Assembly (NCBI GenBank): GCA_005281725.1
Contig: SSBO01000012.1
Span: 1 to 64,000 of the forward strand
Direction: 5' to 3'
Source: Wuchereria bancrofti
Lineage: Eukaryota > Nematoda > Chromadorea > Rhabditida > Onchocercidae
Length of the DNA stretch: 64,000 bases
Under the pieces are notes generated by a model. That model was not told where the DNA came from. It did not search any database and was given only the letters and a program-made list of their open reading frames with translations. The position numbers were made by a program, and so were the translations under genes. Below, piece after piece: positions 39,446-52,927 of the stretch (its first letter is position 1; every line of letters begins with the position of its first letter).

Positions 39446-42400
39446 TTTATCAAAATATTCCTAGAAATACACAAATGTAAAAGAAAAAAAAAATAAAGAA
39501 TGCCTTCTTGCTTCTATCATTAAAGCAAAATAATTTTTAAAAAAAAATGAAAAAAAAAAATGAAAAAAAAGAAAAAAAAACAGCAAAAATATTCTTACGA
39601 CGTAAAAGAAAAGGAAGAAAAAATTCTATCAATGCAACAGGTCTTTTTGGTAAGCTTTCATTCGAACTTCATAAAAAAGAAAAAAGAGAAAACCTGTTAT
39701 AATCATGATAGTTTTAATCTGATTGATTGATTAATATTTGAAAAATTTTTTATATCACCTACAGAAAGATTAACCTTGAAAATAAAACAAAAAAAAAAAA
39801 CAAAAAACAAAAAAGAAAATGAACAAATGCTTATAAGTTATTCAGTTAGCTGAAGCCAAATGCAAAAAATAAAAAATTGGTTTTTGAAAAAAAAATTTTG
39901 AAACAATTGTCAATCAAGTATAAATTGGAATGTTTTTTTTTTCATGATTTCTTGCATAAATATGAGATTGTAGATGAGATTTTAATAAAAAATCATATAT
40001 GAAAAAAATTTTTCCTTTTTGAGTAAAATCAAAAAAAAAGAAAAAAAAGATAAGAATGTTTATGACAAAGGTTTTGAAAGAGTCTAAAAGTTACATTAAA
40101 ATTAAGAATTAAACATTTGATTGAATAATTATCGGAAATGAAGGGAAAATATTTGAAAATAAAAATTTTGATGGTAAAGTGCACTTGATAATTCAATCAG
40201 CTAAAGCAAATGTAATAGAAGGAAATGGTCAAACGAAACATCCTATTTTACCACTTCAATCCCTTGAGAGTATATAACATCTAAAATTAATGTATAAATT
40301 TAGATTAAATATATTATTTCAAGAATTTAATAAGTAGATTAATATAATATCTATGTATGTATTTAGGAATTTGGGAATGAATGAAAACTATGAATATCAC
40401 TAAATATAATTTAAAAATTAATTTAAACACTACGATTACTAATAAATTATTAATAAATAAATAAATAAATAACTAAATCATAAAATATGCTGTAAACGTG
40501 ATGGAAGTAAGTTTAAATAATCAACTGTAACATTAAATTTAAATTAACTAATACCTGAAGAAAAAAAAAGACTTGAAGATTAATTAAAATAATAGAAGTT
40601 TTTTTCACATAAAATTTAATTACGCATGAGAATTTCGTATTAGATTTGATCAAAATAACAATTATAACGATTAATAATTGGTAGTAACAAATAATAATAA
40701 TTAATGATATTAATAATTAATATTAATAACAACAACAAAATAATAATAACAATAAAATAATAATAAAAAAATAATACGAGTAATAGCAATATGGTAGTAA
40801 TTCAAAATAAGGAGAGAGAAAAAATGAAGAAAAACCAGTGAATTAAGGAAAAAGCTTATTTCAAATGTTTTAACAAATCATCTGATGAGAAAAAGAAAAA
40901 CCAGCAAATCAAATAGTGGAGATGATGACGTATAGCGGGAAAAAGAAGTAGAAATAAAGATCGTAGAAGAAGAATGGAAATGGAAGAAGGGTGACAAAAA
41001 AAAAAAAAAGAAAAATGAAAGTAAAGTAAATTCCAAAAGTACCGTAAAAATTTTCACTGATCATTAATAACCATAATATTATAAATAAGGTAGCATGTGT
41101 GTGGTAATGATAACTATTTGCAATTCACATAACACTAATAATTAATAAAAACAATGGATAATAATTAGTAAGAAAAATAATAATAATAAAGACTAATAAT
41201 TTAATAGTAACAACAAATTTCAAATACAAATAGACACAAAGCAATTTCAAATTTGATTATAGATTTAGAATAAATATATCAATCAAAATATCAAAATATG
41301 AATTTCCACATATAATTACTATAATTTACCTCAATTTCAGAGATATCTCGACACAACTGATATCAAGAATGAATATCTATAAAGTGATAAGAGCAAGTTA
41401 TGATGATAAACATAAAATAAATCATAATTTAATAGATATTAAAAGAATCATTTTTATGAATGTGAATCTTACAAAAAAAAAAAAACGAAAGATTACTCTA
41501 CAGAAAGACTGCTTTTTCAATAATATTTTATAGTACTTGAAAAGAGCAAGATTAATTATCAATTATCAGCTATTAAAGAAGAAAAGATGAGATAGCAACG
41601 GAAGAATTTTTATTATAAAATTTCATTAAACTAAAGCAGAAATTTCAGTACGGTATAAAACATTGAAAAAAATTTCATCTTTCAGTTAATTTGATCTCTT
41701 TTGCTACCACAAAAAAAAAGCATCCCCTAAAATTAAAATCAACCTACTTTTGTTAACAACTTAAAGAAACATAATTAATTTATGACTTACAATAATAACA
41801 ATAATTAATAATAATAATAACAATAATAGTTAATAACAATAATATCAATAAAAACAATAGTTAATAATGATAACAATAGTAAAAAAAATAATAATAGTAA
41901 TAAAAAACCAATAATTGTGATATTGTCAAAAAGTGAAGGTAGTAATGAAATAAAGAAATGAAGTATGTAGGAAACAGAGATGTAATTAGAATTCAACGAG
42001 AAGATGGATCATCAAATGAAACAAATGAAGGAAACAAACAAATAAATTAGGTCTCTACATATAATCGTCGAAATCATTCAGTCACAAATATTCATTCATT
42101 TAATGTAAAATATAAAAAATAAAATTCATTGAAAAAAATTCTAAACTATTAGAAATGAAACAAAGAATAGAAGCAATAAAATAAAATCAACCAATTCAAA
42201 TTAAAGAAAAAAAAAGCCACAAAAAAGTCAAAAAAAGAAAAAAAAAACTTATCCAACATTTGCACTTCGTTTCATTTCATTTCATTTTCATCCCTTTAAT
42301 TTCTGTTTAATTCTCATAGATCAGTTTAAATTTTTGGTTAAAAATTTCCACATATTAATAATAATCGTGGATCTTTTGTATAATGAATGAGTAGTTAAAA

Positions 42401-43439
42401 TTGAATGATATTTAAAGAAAGTGAAGGTAGGATTATACGAAATAGCGAAATGTAAACATTTAGATGTAAACAATGTAAATAGATGGATAAAATTGCCGTA
42501 TTCAGCGAGTTAATTCAATTTGCTAAAATAGGTTCTAAACCAAATGTCACATTGTCCAATTTGATTTCATTTTGATGATAATGAATAAAGTTCTCATAGA
42601 CTGGTTGCAATTTTTAATAATAAACGAAAATTTTTGTAAGATAGAAATATCTCCTATGTTTTCCCAGAGGACAGGTATCTAAAATTTGATTGAATTAATA
42701 AAATAATACTAAAAAACAAGTATAAATGATAATATTAAATATTATAATTTAGAAAGACTATTCACTTATTACATTAGTAATGATAAAAAGTACAATGAAT
42801 AAACGATGTTATAGTAAAAAATGAGAAAAAATTTGATTAAATAAGTATGCGAACATATGAAAACTATTTAAGTGTAATGTAAGAACAAATCATAAATGGA
42901 TAGTTGAGGAATTAATTTTGATATGGAATAAATTAAAAAACTGAATTACTTAAATTCGGACTATTCATAACACTAACGTAATTCGCAAACATAAATATCT
43001 GCATAATGAATACTTAAAATTCTCTACGTTCTAAAGAAGTAATACATAAGTAATTTAACAAATTATTCAGAAAATTAAAAAACTCTCGTTTTTTTTTCCA
43101 TTTATCTTACATGAATGTGTTTGAAAACATAAAAAAAGAAATAATATTAATTCAGATAGAAAAAAATTGCAAATCTTTCTTAATTAGAAAAAACAACCCT
43201 CTCATTTTTTATGAAAGAAAATTTATAAAAATTTTTATTGCAACATTAAGAAAGAATTTAATGTGCGTGTTAATTATTTAACTATCTCTTTCATCTTCTT
43301 TTTTTCTTCATTATTTAAGATCTATTTGATACTTAAATATGCTTATGATTAACAAAAAGATTTTTTTTTTACCATTTCACCTGCATTACTAATAATTATT
43401 ATTAATTGATATATGTATCTATTTTCTCTTTTCTTTTTT

Positions 43440-43556
43440 CTGTGTGTATATGTGTGTATGTGTGTATGTATGTATGTATGTATGTATTTGTGTGTTTATG
43501 TATGTATCTATGTATGCATGTAATGCATGTATGTAAATAGTTATGTATGCATGTGA
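43440..43556. repeat. TGTA/TGTG microsatellite
   Basis: Imperfect tetranucleotide run tgtgtatgtatg and variants over about 115 bp. Confidence 0.8.
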
Positions 43557-43836
43557 AAAGAATTATAAATGAAAGAGAGAAATCTTTTAAACTGGATTAT
43601 ATGTCATTAAAACATAATAGTTGAGAAAATAGTTGACAACATGTTAATTGATATCAACAGATAAAATGATAGAAGAAAAATTCAAGTGATATTTCGAGGA
43701 ATAAATTTTATCATAAAGAAGACAAAAAGAAAAAAAAAACACCAAAATATGTTTGTTGGAGAGAAAAAAAAAGATGTGATAAAAATTGAAGATTTAATAT
43801 TTTGGTTGTTAGTTGTGAAGATTATAGAAGTATGTA

Positions 43837-43872
43837 ATAATACAATCATATGATTTTCTATGATTGTATTAT
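43837..43872. repeat. Perfect 14-bp inverted repeat
   Basis: Arms 43837-43850 (ataatacaatcata) and 43859-43872 are perfectly complementary with an 8-nt loop. It lies about 75 bp downstream of the putative small minus-strand gene and could act as a terminator-like or processing hairpin, or be incidental AT-rich structure. Confidence 0.75.
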
Positions 43873-43946
43873 AAATTTGCAATTTTTAAGCTGTTATACA
43901 TAAATAAGCCTTTAAATTTATAGATTATGTAATAAATAAAATATAC

Positions 43947-44268
43947 CTCATTGAATTATAATGTTTCCACCAAAATTCACATCCATTACAACTACCGTAG
44001 TTGAGTGGAACTCCTGAAAAACCAATACTTAGTGCAAAGCAGTGGTACAGGTATATAATTTTAGTAATAAATAAATAGCTTGAACTTAAGTACCAATGAA
44101 TGAGAAGTGTCGAATTACTAATTTGGAAATAAAAAAATGATTTCAAATTGCCGACATTTAAGTAGCAATTCAAAAAACAATATATTTAGAAGAAAAACTT
44201 AAAAATTACATATTTAAAATTACCACCTTTCCTGCAATGTATATTGAAACTGAAATTGAAGTGATCAC
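43947..44268 (-). CDS. Putative two-exon coding fragment, unrecognised
   Basis: Two exon-like blocks with good splice signals: 44227-44268 (CATTTCAG| ... AG|GTGGTA) and 43947-44013 (TTTTTCAG| ... ATGAG|GTATAT). Two reading frames stay open across the junction. One (phase 2 entry) is Cys/Trp-rich, containing LNYGSCNGCEFWWKHYNS. The other gives SISVSIYIAGK joined to a VVVMDVNFGGNIIIQ end with stop at 43948. A first exon at about 44440 (MTNN, donor GTAAAT) would suit the Cys-rich frame. It lies downstream of TAF11 on the same strand. It could be a small gene, an extra TAF11 transcript exon, or a chance pairing of splice sites. Low certainty. Confidence 0.3.
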
Positions 44269-44821
44269 CTGAAATGATTCATCAATAAGTTATTAGTTAT
44301 AAGTAATTTAGTAATTTAGAAATAAATCAAAAGCATAAATCTAATTTCTTTTAACACTATTCTATAGGAGCGAAAAAATTTACAGCGTCACATCGTAATT
44401 CATACAAAAAATTTCCCCATAATTTACCATTATTTGTCATTGCAATCAGATTGTATAAAGCAAGAAATGATCAAAATTCTGACTTTTATTCATTCAGTAT
44501 TATTGCTAATTAGGATCAAACAGGAATAACAGGAAGTTATAAAAATCGAGCAAAATGAGAAGCAATGAATGTGTAGCAATTGATACTTCATGTTTACCGC
44601 ATATTGCTAAGAAAATTACTAAACAGGATTTTGATTTTTCAAGATTTTTGAGAAAAAAAAAACCTCCAAGATTTACATCAGAAAAAAATCAAGCAATTAA
44701 ACGGAGCAACAATCAATTACCTTCCCGACATTAAATAGTTTCACTAAAAAAAAAAGTCAGCAAAATAAAAAGAAAAGCGACATTTCATTGCCTATATAAA
44801 ACGATATGATACATAACAAAA

Positions 44822-47094
44822 TCATATGAAAGGATTTCGGCGAGATCCATAAGGCGGAAAAAGTTTGCCCTTTTCTCTCAATTGATCATATGCTATTTGA
44901 ATGTGATGTGGCTTCAATGGCTCACTCTCTTCGCCCATTCGTTCGCGAATGTCTAATGCTAAAATAATACCATCTTAAGACTTTGGCTTTTGAAAATTAG
45001 AAAGCATATAGACACATATAAAAAGATAAGAATTATAAAGCTCAACTAAATTTAGTAAAAAATTTACGAATAATTCAAAAGCACATTCAAAGCAATGGGA
45101 CAAATATTTTTTTTTTAAAAAAAAAGGATGGAAAAAAGCAATAGAACAAATATTTTTTCAAAGAAAAAAAAAAACAATAGAACCTTCTTCGACAAGTTCC
45201 CCAGCGAATACTTTGGCAAGTCCCGCGACAGCTATTATAACATTATGTCCAGGGGTGACACCCGTTGCTTGTTGAATAAGCTAAACAAAACTTTTCCTTT
45301 TACAATTTATTATGCAAATAATTAAAGAAATTCTTTCCAAATTGCTTTCTTTTTACATAACTGATAAAATTTTTGGATAAAATAATATTATGAAAAGTCT
45401 TGATCATAGGAGAAACATGACATTATAAAAGTTAAACGAATTTTTGATAAGAAATAAAATAAATTAATTGATATTTTCGACAAAAAATAAAATTTGATAA
45501 AAATTTTTGATAAAAGAAAAATGCACTTTTCGAATTGCACTTTTTGGAAAAGATGAACGTCGGAAGCATTCGTAACGTGCCAACTGTTCAGCCGAAAAAT
45601 TAGCCACCAATATCCTACAAATAATCGAAAAGAAAAGAATAATTACTACAGCATGTCGAAGAAAGGGATAGTTCGATCAAAGGTAACCTTACTACTGTCT
45701 TTCATTCTTTTTGGAAAATGGTTTGCTTGAATCACTTCCTTAAAATCATAAACTTATCTGGATCGAAGGTTGAGAAATATAATAAATAAAATTTTTATCT
45801 ATAATAATTACTGCATTTTTTGACGCAAGATTTCATCTTGTCTGCTTAATTTTTTCGGCTGCAAAGCAGCTTCATTTTGCTCATCATCCGAATTTTCAGT
45901 TTCAGGAGAATTCCGTCTACTCGGTCCTGATCTCTGCAATTTACGTATCATTATTGCCACGATTGAAATGACGTGATGATGCAACTATGATGAATTTTTT
46001 TTTCTATTTTTTTTTTTTAATATTATTTTCATTTTCCTTCATTTTCTACAGCAACTTCGTCATCATCATCTCTTCATGCTTTCCGTAACAATAAAAATGC
46101 AAAATCACTTAGATGAAATAATTTAAATGACATCAAAAATAAAGTGGCAACTAGACTACTTACTGATGCATCCCTAATGCTTGACTTTTCATTATCTTTA
46201 ACATTTTCTGCAAAATGAACATTCAATCCACTCTTTGAGTTTGATGAACCTGCTGTAGAGGAAGAGGTTAAAGATGACTTCTTCGAGACAGCATCCATTG
46301 TAGTAAAATCTGTAGGGTCCAACTGAAACGTTAAAATGTACACATTACTATCAAATACCTTTTATAATAAATTTATTATTTGCTTTTGATCTAACAAGAT
46401 TTGACTTACTACTCTTCCAAATCCTTTAACATTTCCCTCTCCCTAAACAGCAATTGTTATAATTCATACTAAACCAAATAGAGGATCGTCCAATAATTCG
46501 ATTGCATGAAGAGATAGCTCTCCCTTGCTAGTTTTAACCGGTATACCATCTGTACCAATATCACTGTCGGGTTTTCTTTTCAAACTCGATGACTGCTGAA
46601 AATTTTATACAATAATGGAAAAAGAGTTTGAAACCATTTGCTTTGTGGAACAGACAAATGTAAAATAAAAAGGCAATTGAGCCAATTTGTTAAGAGATTT
46701 AATAATTATTATAGATTTAATAGATCTCATGTAATATTAATAACGATCTTTCCAAGTATTCAAATCATAACTTTAGGAGAAACAGATAACTTACAAATCA
46801 TCGGTAAATGAAGATTGCTAACTAAATACTTTGTGCAAAAACAGATTATCACATATAATATTCGTCTTTTTGAGTAGCGAAATATATATTAATTACTCAT
46901 CATTATATGATCCACAAACAGATAATCAATGAATTAAAAAAAATGAAGCTAACCACTTTTACTTCTGATACTGATGCTTCATTACTTAAAGGTTTTTCAA
47001 CGCTCTCTTTTGCTTCCGACTTTTTCTCCTCATCATTATCATCGCTATCACTCAATTCACCCAAAAGATCAGCAACATCTGCCCAGTCAGCCAT
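44822..47094 (-). CDS. taf-11: TAF11, TFIID subunit (TBP-associated factor 11)
   Basis: Histone-fold TFIID subunit that pairs with TAF13 in RNA polymerase II initiation. Exons: 46963-47094 (or to 46957), 46470-46595, 46410-46442 (33 nt), 46164-46322, 45812-45933, 45527-45614, 45184-45280 and 44822-44958, giving about 297 residues. The N-terminal 170 residues are acidic/Ser-rich linker with MADWADVADLLGELSDSDDN at the start. The histone fold begins MQILVANFSAEQLARYECFR and continues RRSSFPKSAIRKLIQQATG, NVIIAVAGLAKVFAGELVEE, ALDIRERMGE, PLKPHHIQIAYDQLREKGKL and LFPPYG. All core helices match the family. The ATG follows TTTTAAG|A. It is divergent from the SDR-fusion gene across about 1.4 kb. 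Confidence 0.94.
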
Positions 47095-48467
47095 TCTTAA
47101 AATTCCTATTCAACATTGTTCGTTAATTAATGGCAACTTTATCATTTATTTGCTATAAAATAATAATAAAAAAAAAAAAAAAAACGAATGTGTACATTCC
47201 CACAAGTCATTAAGTTGTAAAATTAAAATTTACTTAAAATAGATTTTTCGAAACCATTCTATTCATACATCTATATACGATAATACCAAAGCATCATCAA
47301 AATTAATCATTAAACAGCTTACATTAACAAATCATTAATAAATGTCATATGCATGCTAATTAGCGCATCGATAAATCAAAAAAAAAGGAATTAAAAAAAA
47401 TTCGGTCATAACAAATTCCACATGTCTTTTCATTTCTATTTCTAAACTTATTAACAAAAGAAGAATGTTTCATTGTTATTCGTAGCTTCTAATTTCAGTA
47501 AACGATTATTCTATGTCTGTTCGAAAAATTCCTCTTATAATCTTTAATTAATTTCATTTTTTTCCTTTTCAAACATAAAATAATATTTGTTCATCATAAA
47601 CTAAAAAAAAACTGTTAAAGTGAATTTTTGAATTAAAATCTAATGAATTTGCTAAAATAGCAACCGAAGCAAAGAATGGAAAAAAATGGGACAGAAAAAT
47701 CGGTTATAAAACAAAATCGCATTCTAACGCCAAACCAATGGAAGCTGATTATACAATTTATGAAATGCAAATTGTTATTTCCTGTAAAGTTAATTCTGAA
47801 ATAATTGATCAAAATTTAATACTTAAATTAAGTTGTTTTGTAAATTAATGCTTATTTTTATTCATTTTATTTCCAAATATTGTTTTTTAATGATAATATT
47901 TCGCAATATTTTACACAATTTAAAATTTCCATTCACAATTTGTAATTTCAATTGCTTTGAAGGAAAATGAAAATGAATTTTCAATTATAATTGATTCAGG
48001 ATTGGATCTAACGAATTTTAAATTTTAATAATGAATATTGGGAGAAATTCCAATTAAGTTTTACATAAGGAGTGGAATTAAGTATATTTTATTATTCATA
48101 GGAGAAGGTTAACGTCTATTTCCTTCCTTAATTCTTTATTTCATGATTTTAGTCGGATACTATAAATACCAGTACTGCTATTACTACTATTATTACTATT
48201 ACTGTTAGTATTAACGATAATAATAATGGTAATATTAACAATAATAATAAATAATATAGTATCAATAATAATAATATAGCAGTAATAGTAATGATAGTAA
48301 TCATAGCCCTGAATTACAATATCTAGATATGATAACCATTTAAACTCAATATTTTATTAAATTTTGAAAAAAATTTTTGGGAAATTTCTTAAATTCCTTG
48401 AATTTTTGCTTTTATTAATTGCATATATACTCTCTATTTTTGTTTTTTCTTCCAGGATACTATTCAA
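47095..48467. other. Divergent promoter region, TAF11 / SDR-fusion gene
   Basis: AT-rich, with an ATT/TAA-rich tract at about 48170-48300. No gene seen. A polypyrimidine-plus-AG acceptor (ttttttcttccag) ends at 48455, 12 nt before the downstream ATG, and is the likely trans-splice site. Confidence 0.55.
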
Positions 48468-51400
48468 ATGGCTGATGAGTTAAATTTTTTAATCGTCGGT
48501 GGTCTTAACTATATTGGCTTACATATTATGGAATATTTGTTGGAGAAATATCCAAATATTAAACTAACAATTCTTGATTTATCATCGAACACAGCTTGTA
48601 CAAATGAAATTTTAAAGAAAGTTGAAAATTATTCCCAACAATGCATTGTTACCATTGGTAGTCCTGGTAATAGTGAATTGGTAAAGAAAATATTAAAGGA
48701 ACATAAGGTAAAATTAATTTTTACTGCACTACTATAAAGTGATGCTTATTACATCAGTTTATTGAAATTTATCGAAATAATCATTATTAACCTATGCTAT
48801 TGTTTGCATCCATAATCTAAACAGAAATAATGCTGAAATTTTAATGGTTTTATTTCAATTATCCATTATTCATTATCTCCAACGTCAATTATCCATTATC
48901 CGAACAATTATTCATAGTTATGTATTTCACAAAAAGAAAAATCAATATTTTTATCAGTTGAAATTTTTGATAATTCTGCCAAAACATCAAAAAAAAAAAC
49001 ATTTTGCTACCTACGAATATTTGTTTTTCTTTTTTTTTTAATTAATTAATTTATTTTTTCTTACAGATTAATAATGTATTATACAACATTTGGAATGATG
49101 ATGTTAATGCTATCGCTGCTAAAAATGACCATCCAGGATGTTTTCGCAAAACATTATCCTGTCTGACACAATTTTTGGAAATTTTGCGATGCCATGAGAA
49201 TTTAACAAAATTCATTCTTATTAGCTCAGAAGAAGTAAGCAATTATATTGCAGTAAAAATTTTCTGCACTGTTTCATATGATTCATTCTTATGTATTATT
49301 ATTGTTTTTTTATCTGTTTAACATTCGTTGATCTCTAACTTCTGATTATTTAGTTATAATAAACTATGAAAATACAAAATTTATTTTTTACCAAGAAATA
49401 TTTTTGTATGAAACCTTTTTTTTTTGACATTTATTTTTGATTTCTAATCTTCACTTTATGGCAGTAAAAAAAAAATGTAAATTTTCTATATTTTTAGTTA
49501 AATAATGTTAAGTTTAGGTTTATGGAAAGCAAAGAGTAAAATTGGAGACAATAGCAACAAAACCATGTTCACTTAAAGGAGCAGCAATTAATGCATGTGA
49601 AATGATGCTTCGTTCTTATCTTACTAGTTATCGTTTACCTGCTGTTATTGTACGATTATCAGCAGTTATCTATGGTGGAATAATGGATGATAATTTATTA
49701 CTGCAATTAAAACAGGGTAAAATATATTAATGCTTATAAAATATAAGATGAAATGTTAAATAATGCATAAATTATTAAATCTCACAGCTAATAAAACTTT
49801 CATGTATCAATTCTATTGGCTTCGCACCGTTATTTTCTATCATTCAAGTCATTTTTATCATGAATAGTTATTTATAGTCAAAAAATTTCTCTCAAATTTA
49901 AACTTTTACAGATGATAATGAAAAAAGTGGAACTGTTGGTTTGTTACACATTCGAGATGCTGTAATTGGCATAGGATCTGCCTTAGAACACGGTCAAATT
50001 GGTGAAGTTTATAACATTGGAGGTCAATGCGATTGTTCTCCCGACTTTCTTCAACTTATTCCGAAGGTTTATTTTTTTAATTTTTATGGGAAATATGAAT
50101 GTTTTTCATTTTAGTACTGGAAAGTTTACTATGATTGGTAAACCATGCAGTAGTCAGTCGCATTTTCAACGAATTACACTATGCTGTTTGTGTAAATCTG
50201 CATATTTACCTGTTTTTGTTTATCAAAAAAAAAAGTTTTAGCTTAAAAGTGGTGAAATTTCAAGCAATGAAATCAATATTTTACCGCTGACAATGTCGTC
50301 GATGAAAGCTGAAGTTGAATTGTTTTGGAAAGCCAAAATTTTGCAATCAGATGGTTTAAATTATGCATTTTAATAGTTAAAAAGAAAGTTTATTAAAATT
50401 TCTCAAACAATTTGTTTAGACGATTTCATTTTTATCTCTCGTTATGCTCTTGCATTTAAGGAATGCGTGAAATAATTGATAAAAATGAAAATCAGCAGAA
50501 TGAAATGGATAGTGCTAGTACACATAAAATTCTTATTTATGGTACTGATTTCGCCTTAAAGCGCCTTAGTAGATTAATCGAGAATAAGGTTAGTATATTT
50601 TCTTCTATTAAAAGGCATTCATATAAAAGAAGTATATTAGTTTATATGTGGAAATTTTTTTTTAAGTTTATATGTGAAAATTTTTCTGTTTGTAATGAAT
50701 GACAAGTAATTTTTGTTGTGAACAATGATTTCAGAAAAGATATCTGCCAGAATCAGTACAAAAGGAAAATATTATCATTGCAAATCAGCCATCAAGTGAT
50801 ATTGATATCAACGAAATAATTGACATATCTCCAAGTCACATTATTTACATTTTCTTGCCAAATGCTTCAGAAGGTCGACTATTTTATGTCTAATTAATTG
50901 CTTACTCTTCTCATAAAATACTTAATTATCGATCAGTTATTAGGTTTTAATCCAGGTTATGACTTGATATTATTTATCTAGTTGATATTGCAGATTTTAT
51001 AAACGATTCTAGATTTAAGAACATTTTAGATTTCTCCTAGATCTGCTATTTCTTGTAACATAACGAAATTAAACATCTTAAAATGTGTATTTCCCTGGAA
51101 TTAAAAAAAAAAAATTTTTATCCTTTTTTTTCTGGCTAATCTCAAAAAGGAAAGAAAATGAATTTTCAGCGCTTACATGTGATTCTAAAGCTAGGATTGG
51201 TACTGAAACTAACATTACAACTCGAGTAATACTGAAAACCAAACTGTATACATTGCCTTATGCTCCCTGGTTTTTGGCATCATTTTGTAATAAGCGCTCA
51301 ATTCACTTTACTTATTTGACTTCGTATAATGCTTATGACGAAAGTTTTTTTTGCACTAATCACCCGATATCTTTTCCAGAAGACGAGGTAACTTATTGAT

Positions 51401-52927
51401 ATTAATTTTATTAAATTTAAATTAGATAGTTAACTTAATACGCTATCTTTAATTATCTCTCTTTTATACATAATTGTCGTGAAATTAAAATATAAAATTT
51501 TCACGTTAATAGTACTTCGGAATACATTACTCTCACATACTTTCAAATTATCATGCAGTATAACTTCATGCAACATGTAATAGTAACAGTAATATGTACA
51601 ATGTGTGCAATAAATATTTACCAAATAATTTATCACTATTAATTAATTTTAGGAAATTCCTTCATCTTATAATATTTACAATTATCTTATGGCTATTAAT
51701 ATATTCGCTGATCGTTTGTTGCAACAATTTGAAAATATTCTAATCTGTCGTGCAGGATTGATGATTGATAAGGAATATGATCTCGATAAGATGACGGTAG
51801 TATTGATTGATTCTTTTAAAGATAATTTAAGCAAGTTTGTTAAATTTAAAGGGGTTGTGTAATTTCTTATTTTTGCTATTTCAAAAACAAGGTATTCATG
51901 AAACTTATAAATCAATTCGTTATTAATTCATTAAGTTCGAAGCAAATCATTTTTTTTTTAATCATTGATCAATTGAGGTAAATGTTTTTTGATTGTTACA
52001 ATCCGCTTTTATTTATTGATTACTTTAATGCAAACAGAAGTGAAAAACTTGGAAATTGATAAGAAAGAAGTTTAATTTGGATGCTAAAATTATTAATAGA
52101 GATTTTTAATCAATAAATGTTCTATTTTCTTACATTTTTGCAGTGTTTCGCATTGAATCCACAACTTTATTTATCTCTTCTCTCGAATTGCATTCCACTA
52201 GTTCTTGATCTTGCACTAAAACGTCATGCCGGTACGATTGAAATTTCAAATCAAGCCGTTGTTGATGATTACGATTTTCGGGAACTATGTAATCAAGGAA
52301 ATAGACCATTCGGTGCATCAGTCAAATTTGTATGTTCATTTCAAAAAAATAATCACTTTTGAGTTAATTTTTAAGTACTTTATTTTCAAACAAGTCAATT
52401 GACAGGTAGTTGAAAGTCATCTGTTAATTACTTTGTACCGAAAATTTGTTGTGTAGATATTCTAATAACTAAATTATATTCATGTACACATAAGGCATTA
52501 ATTTAATATTAAAATAAATTTTTTTTTTCTTGCAAAAAGACATACTTGTTTATTTTGTTTAAATCACCTTGTTTTGAATTTGTTTCAATCGCGAATTTTG
52601 CAATATTCAGTAATTTTTTTTTTCTGGACTAGAGTTTATAGTGCTTGCACAGGAAGAATTACTGTTGTGAGGATAATATTTGAACTAATGAAATTTATTG
52701 TTTTTCTTCTTTTTAAAAAGAAATAACGAAAAAAAAAATTTACATCCATAAAGAAAAGGTTCAATTTAATTTATTGATTCCATAAAACTCTTTAACTTCT
52801 TTTTTTTTAAATTTTGCAGTTATCAAGTGAGAATAAAGATAGTAATGATGACAATCACGATAATGATGAATGCATTGATATTGAAGCGGAATCATACGAA
52901 CATTCAGAAAATGATATTGCCGAATAA
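48468..52927 (+). CDS. Two-domain sugar-nucleotide SDR protein (4,6-dehydratase-like + RmlD-like), probable pseudoenzyme
   Basis: Exons: 48468-48707, 49067-49234, 49518-49716, 49912-50066, 50242-50353, 50461-50588, 50735-50873, 51170-51387, 51653-51796, 52144-52329 and 52820-52927, all in phase, giving 598 residues. Residues about 1-275 resemble dTDP/UDP-glucose 4,6-dehydratase: ILISSEEVYG and GQIGEVYNIGGQCD match the family. Residues about 310-560 resemble the reductase half of plant-type rhamnose synthases (HKILIYG, then LPLVLDLALKRHAGTIEISN). Key residues are gone. The first Rossmann loop reads GGLNYIG (middle Gly lost). The first YxxxK site reads PCSLKG (Tyr to Cys). The second nucleotide loop is YGTDFALKRL (two Gly lost). 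The second YxxxK site reads YNIYN (Lys to Asn). An acidic tail follows. Activity in rhamnose-nucleotide synthesis therefore seems unlikely. The enzyme-family assignment rests on remembered family landmarks. Confidence 0.8.

Larger units (their letters stand above)
39446..43946. other. Long AT-rich intergenic region, no gene seen
   Basis: About 4.5 kb of A-rich sequence with AAT-type microsatellite tracts (about 40670-40800, 41790-41910) and a TGTA/TGTG microsatellite at about 43440-43556. A hairpin lies at 43837-43872. No exon with coherent splice context was found on either strand. Confidence 0.5.

Noticed and set aside
51085..51169. Independent start of a 104-codon gene at 51085
   Set aside because: The coding part begins at the acceptor 51169/51170 and continues the SDR-fusion frame; the upstream part is intron.
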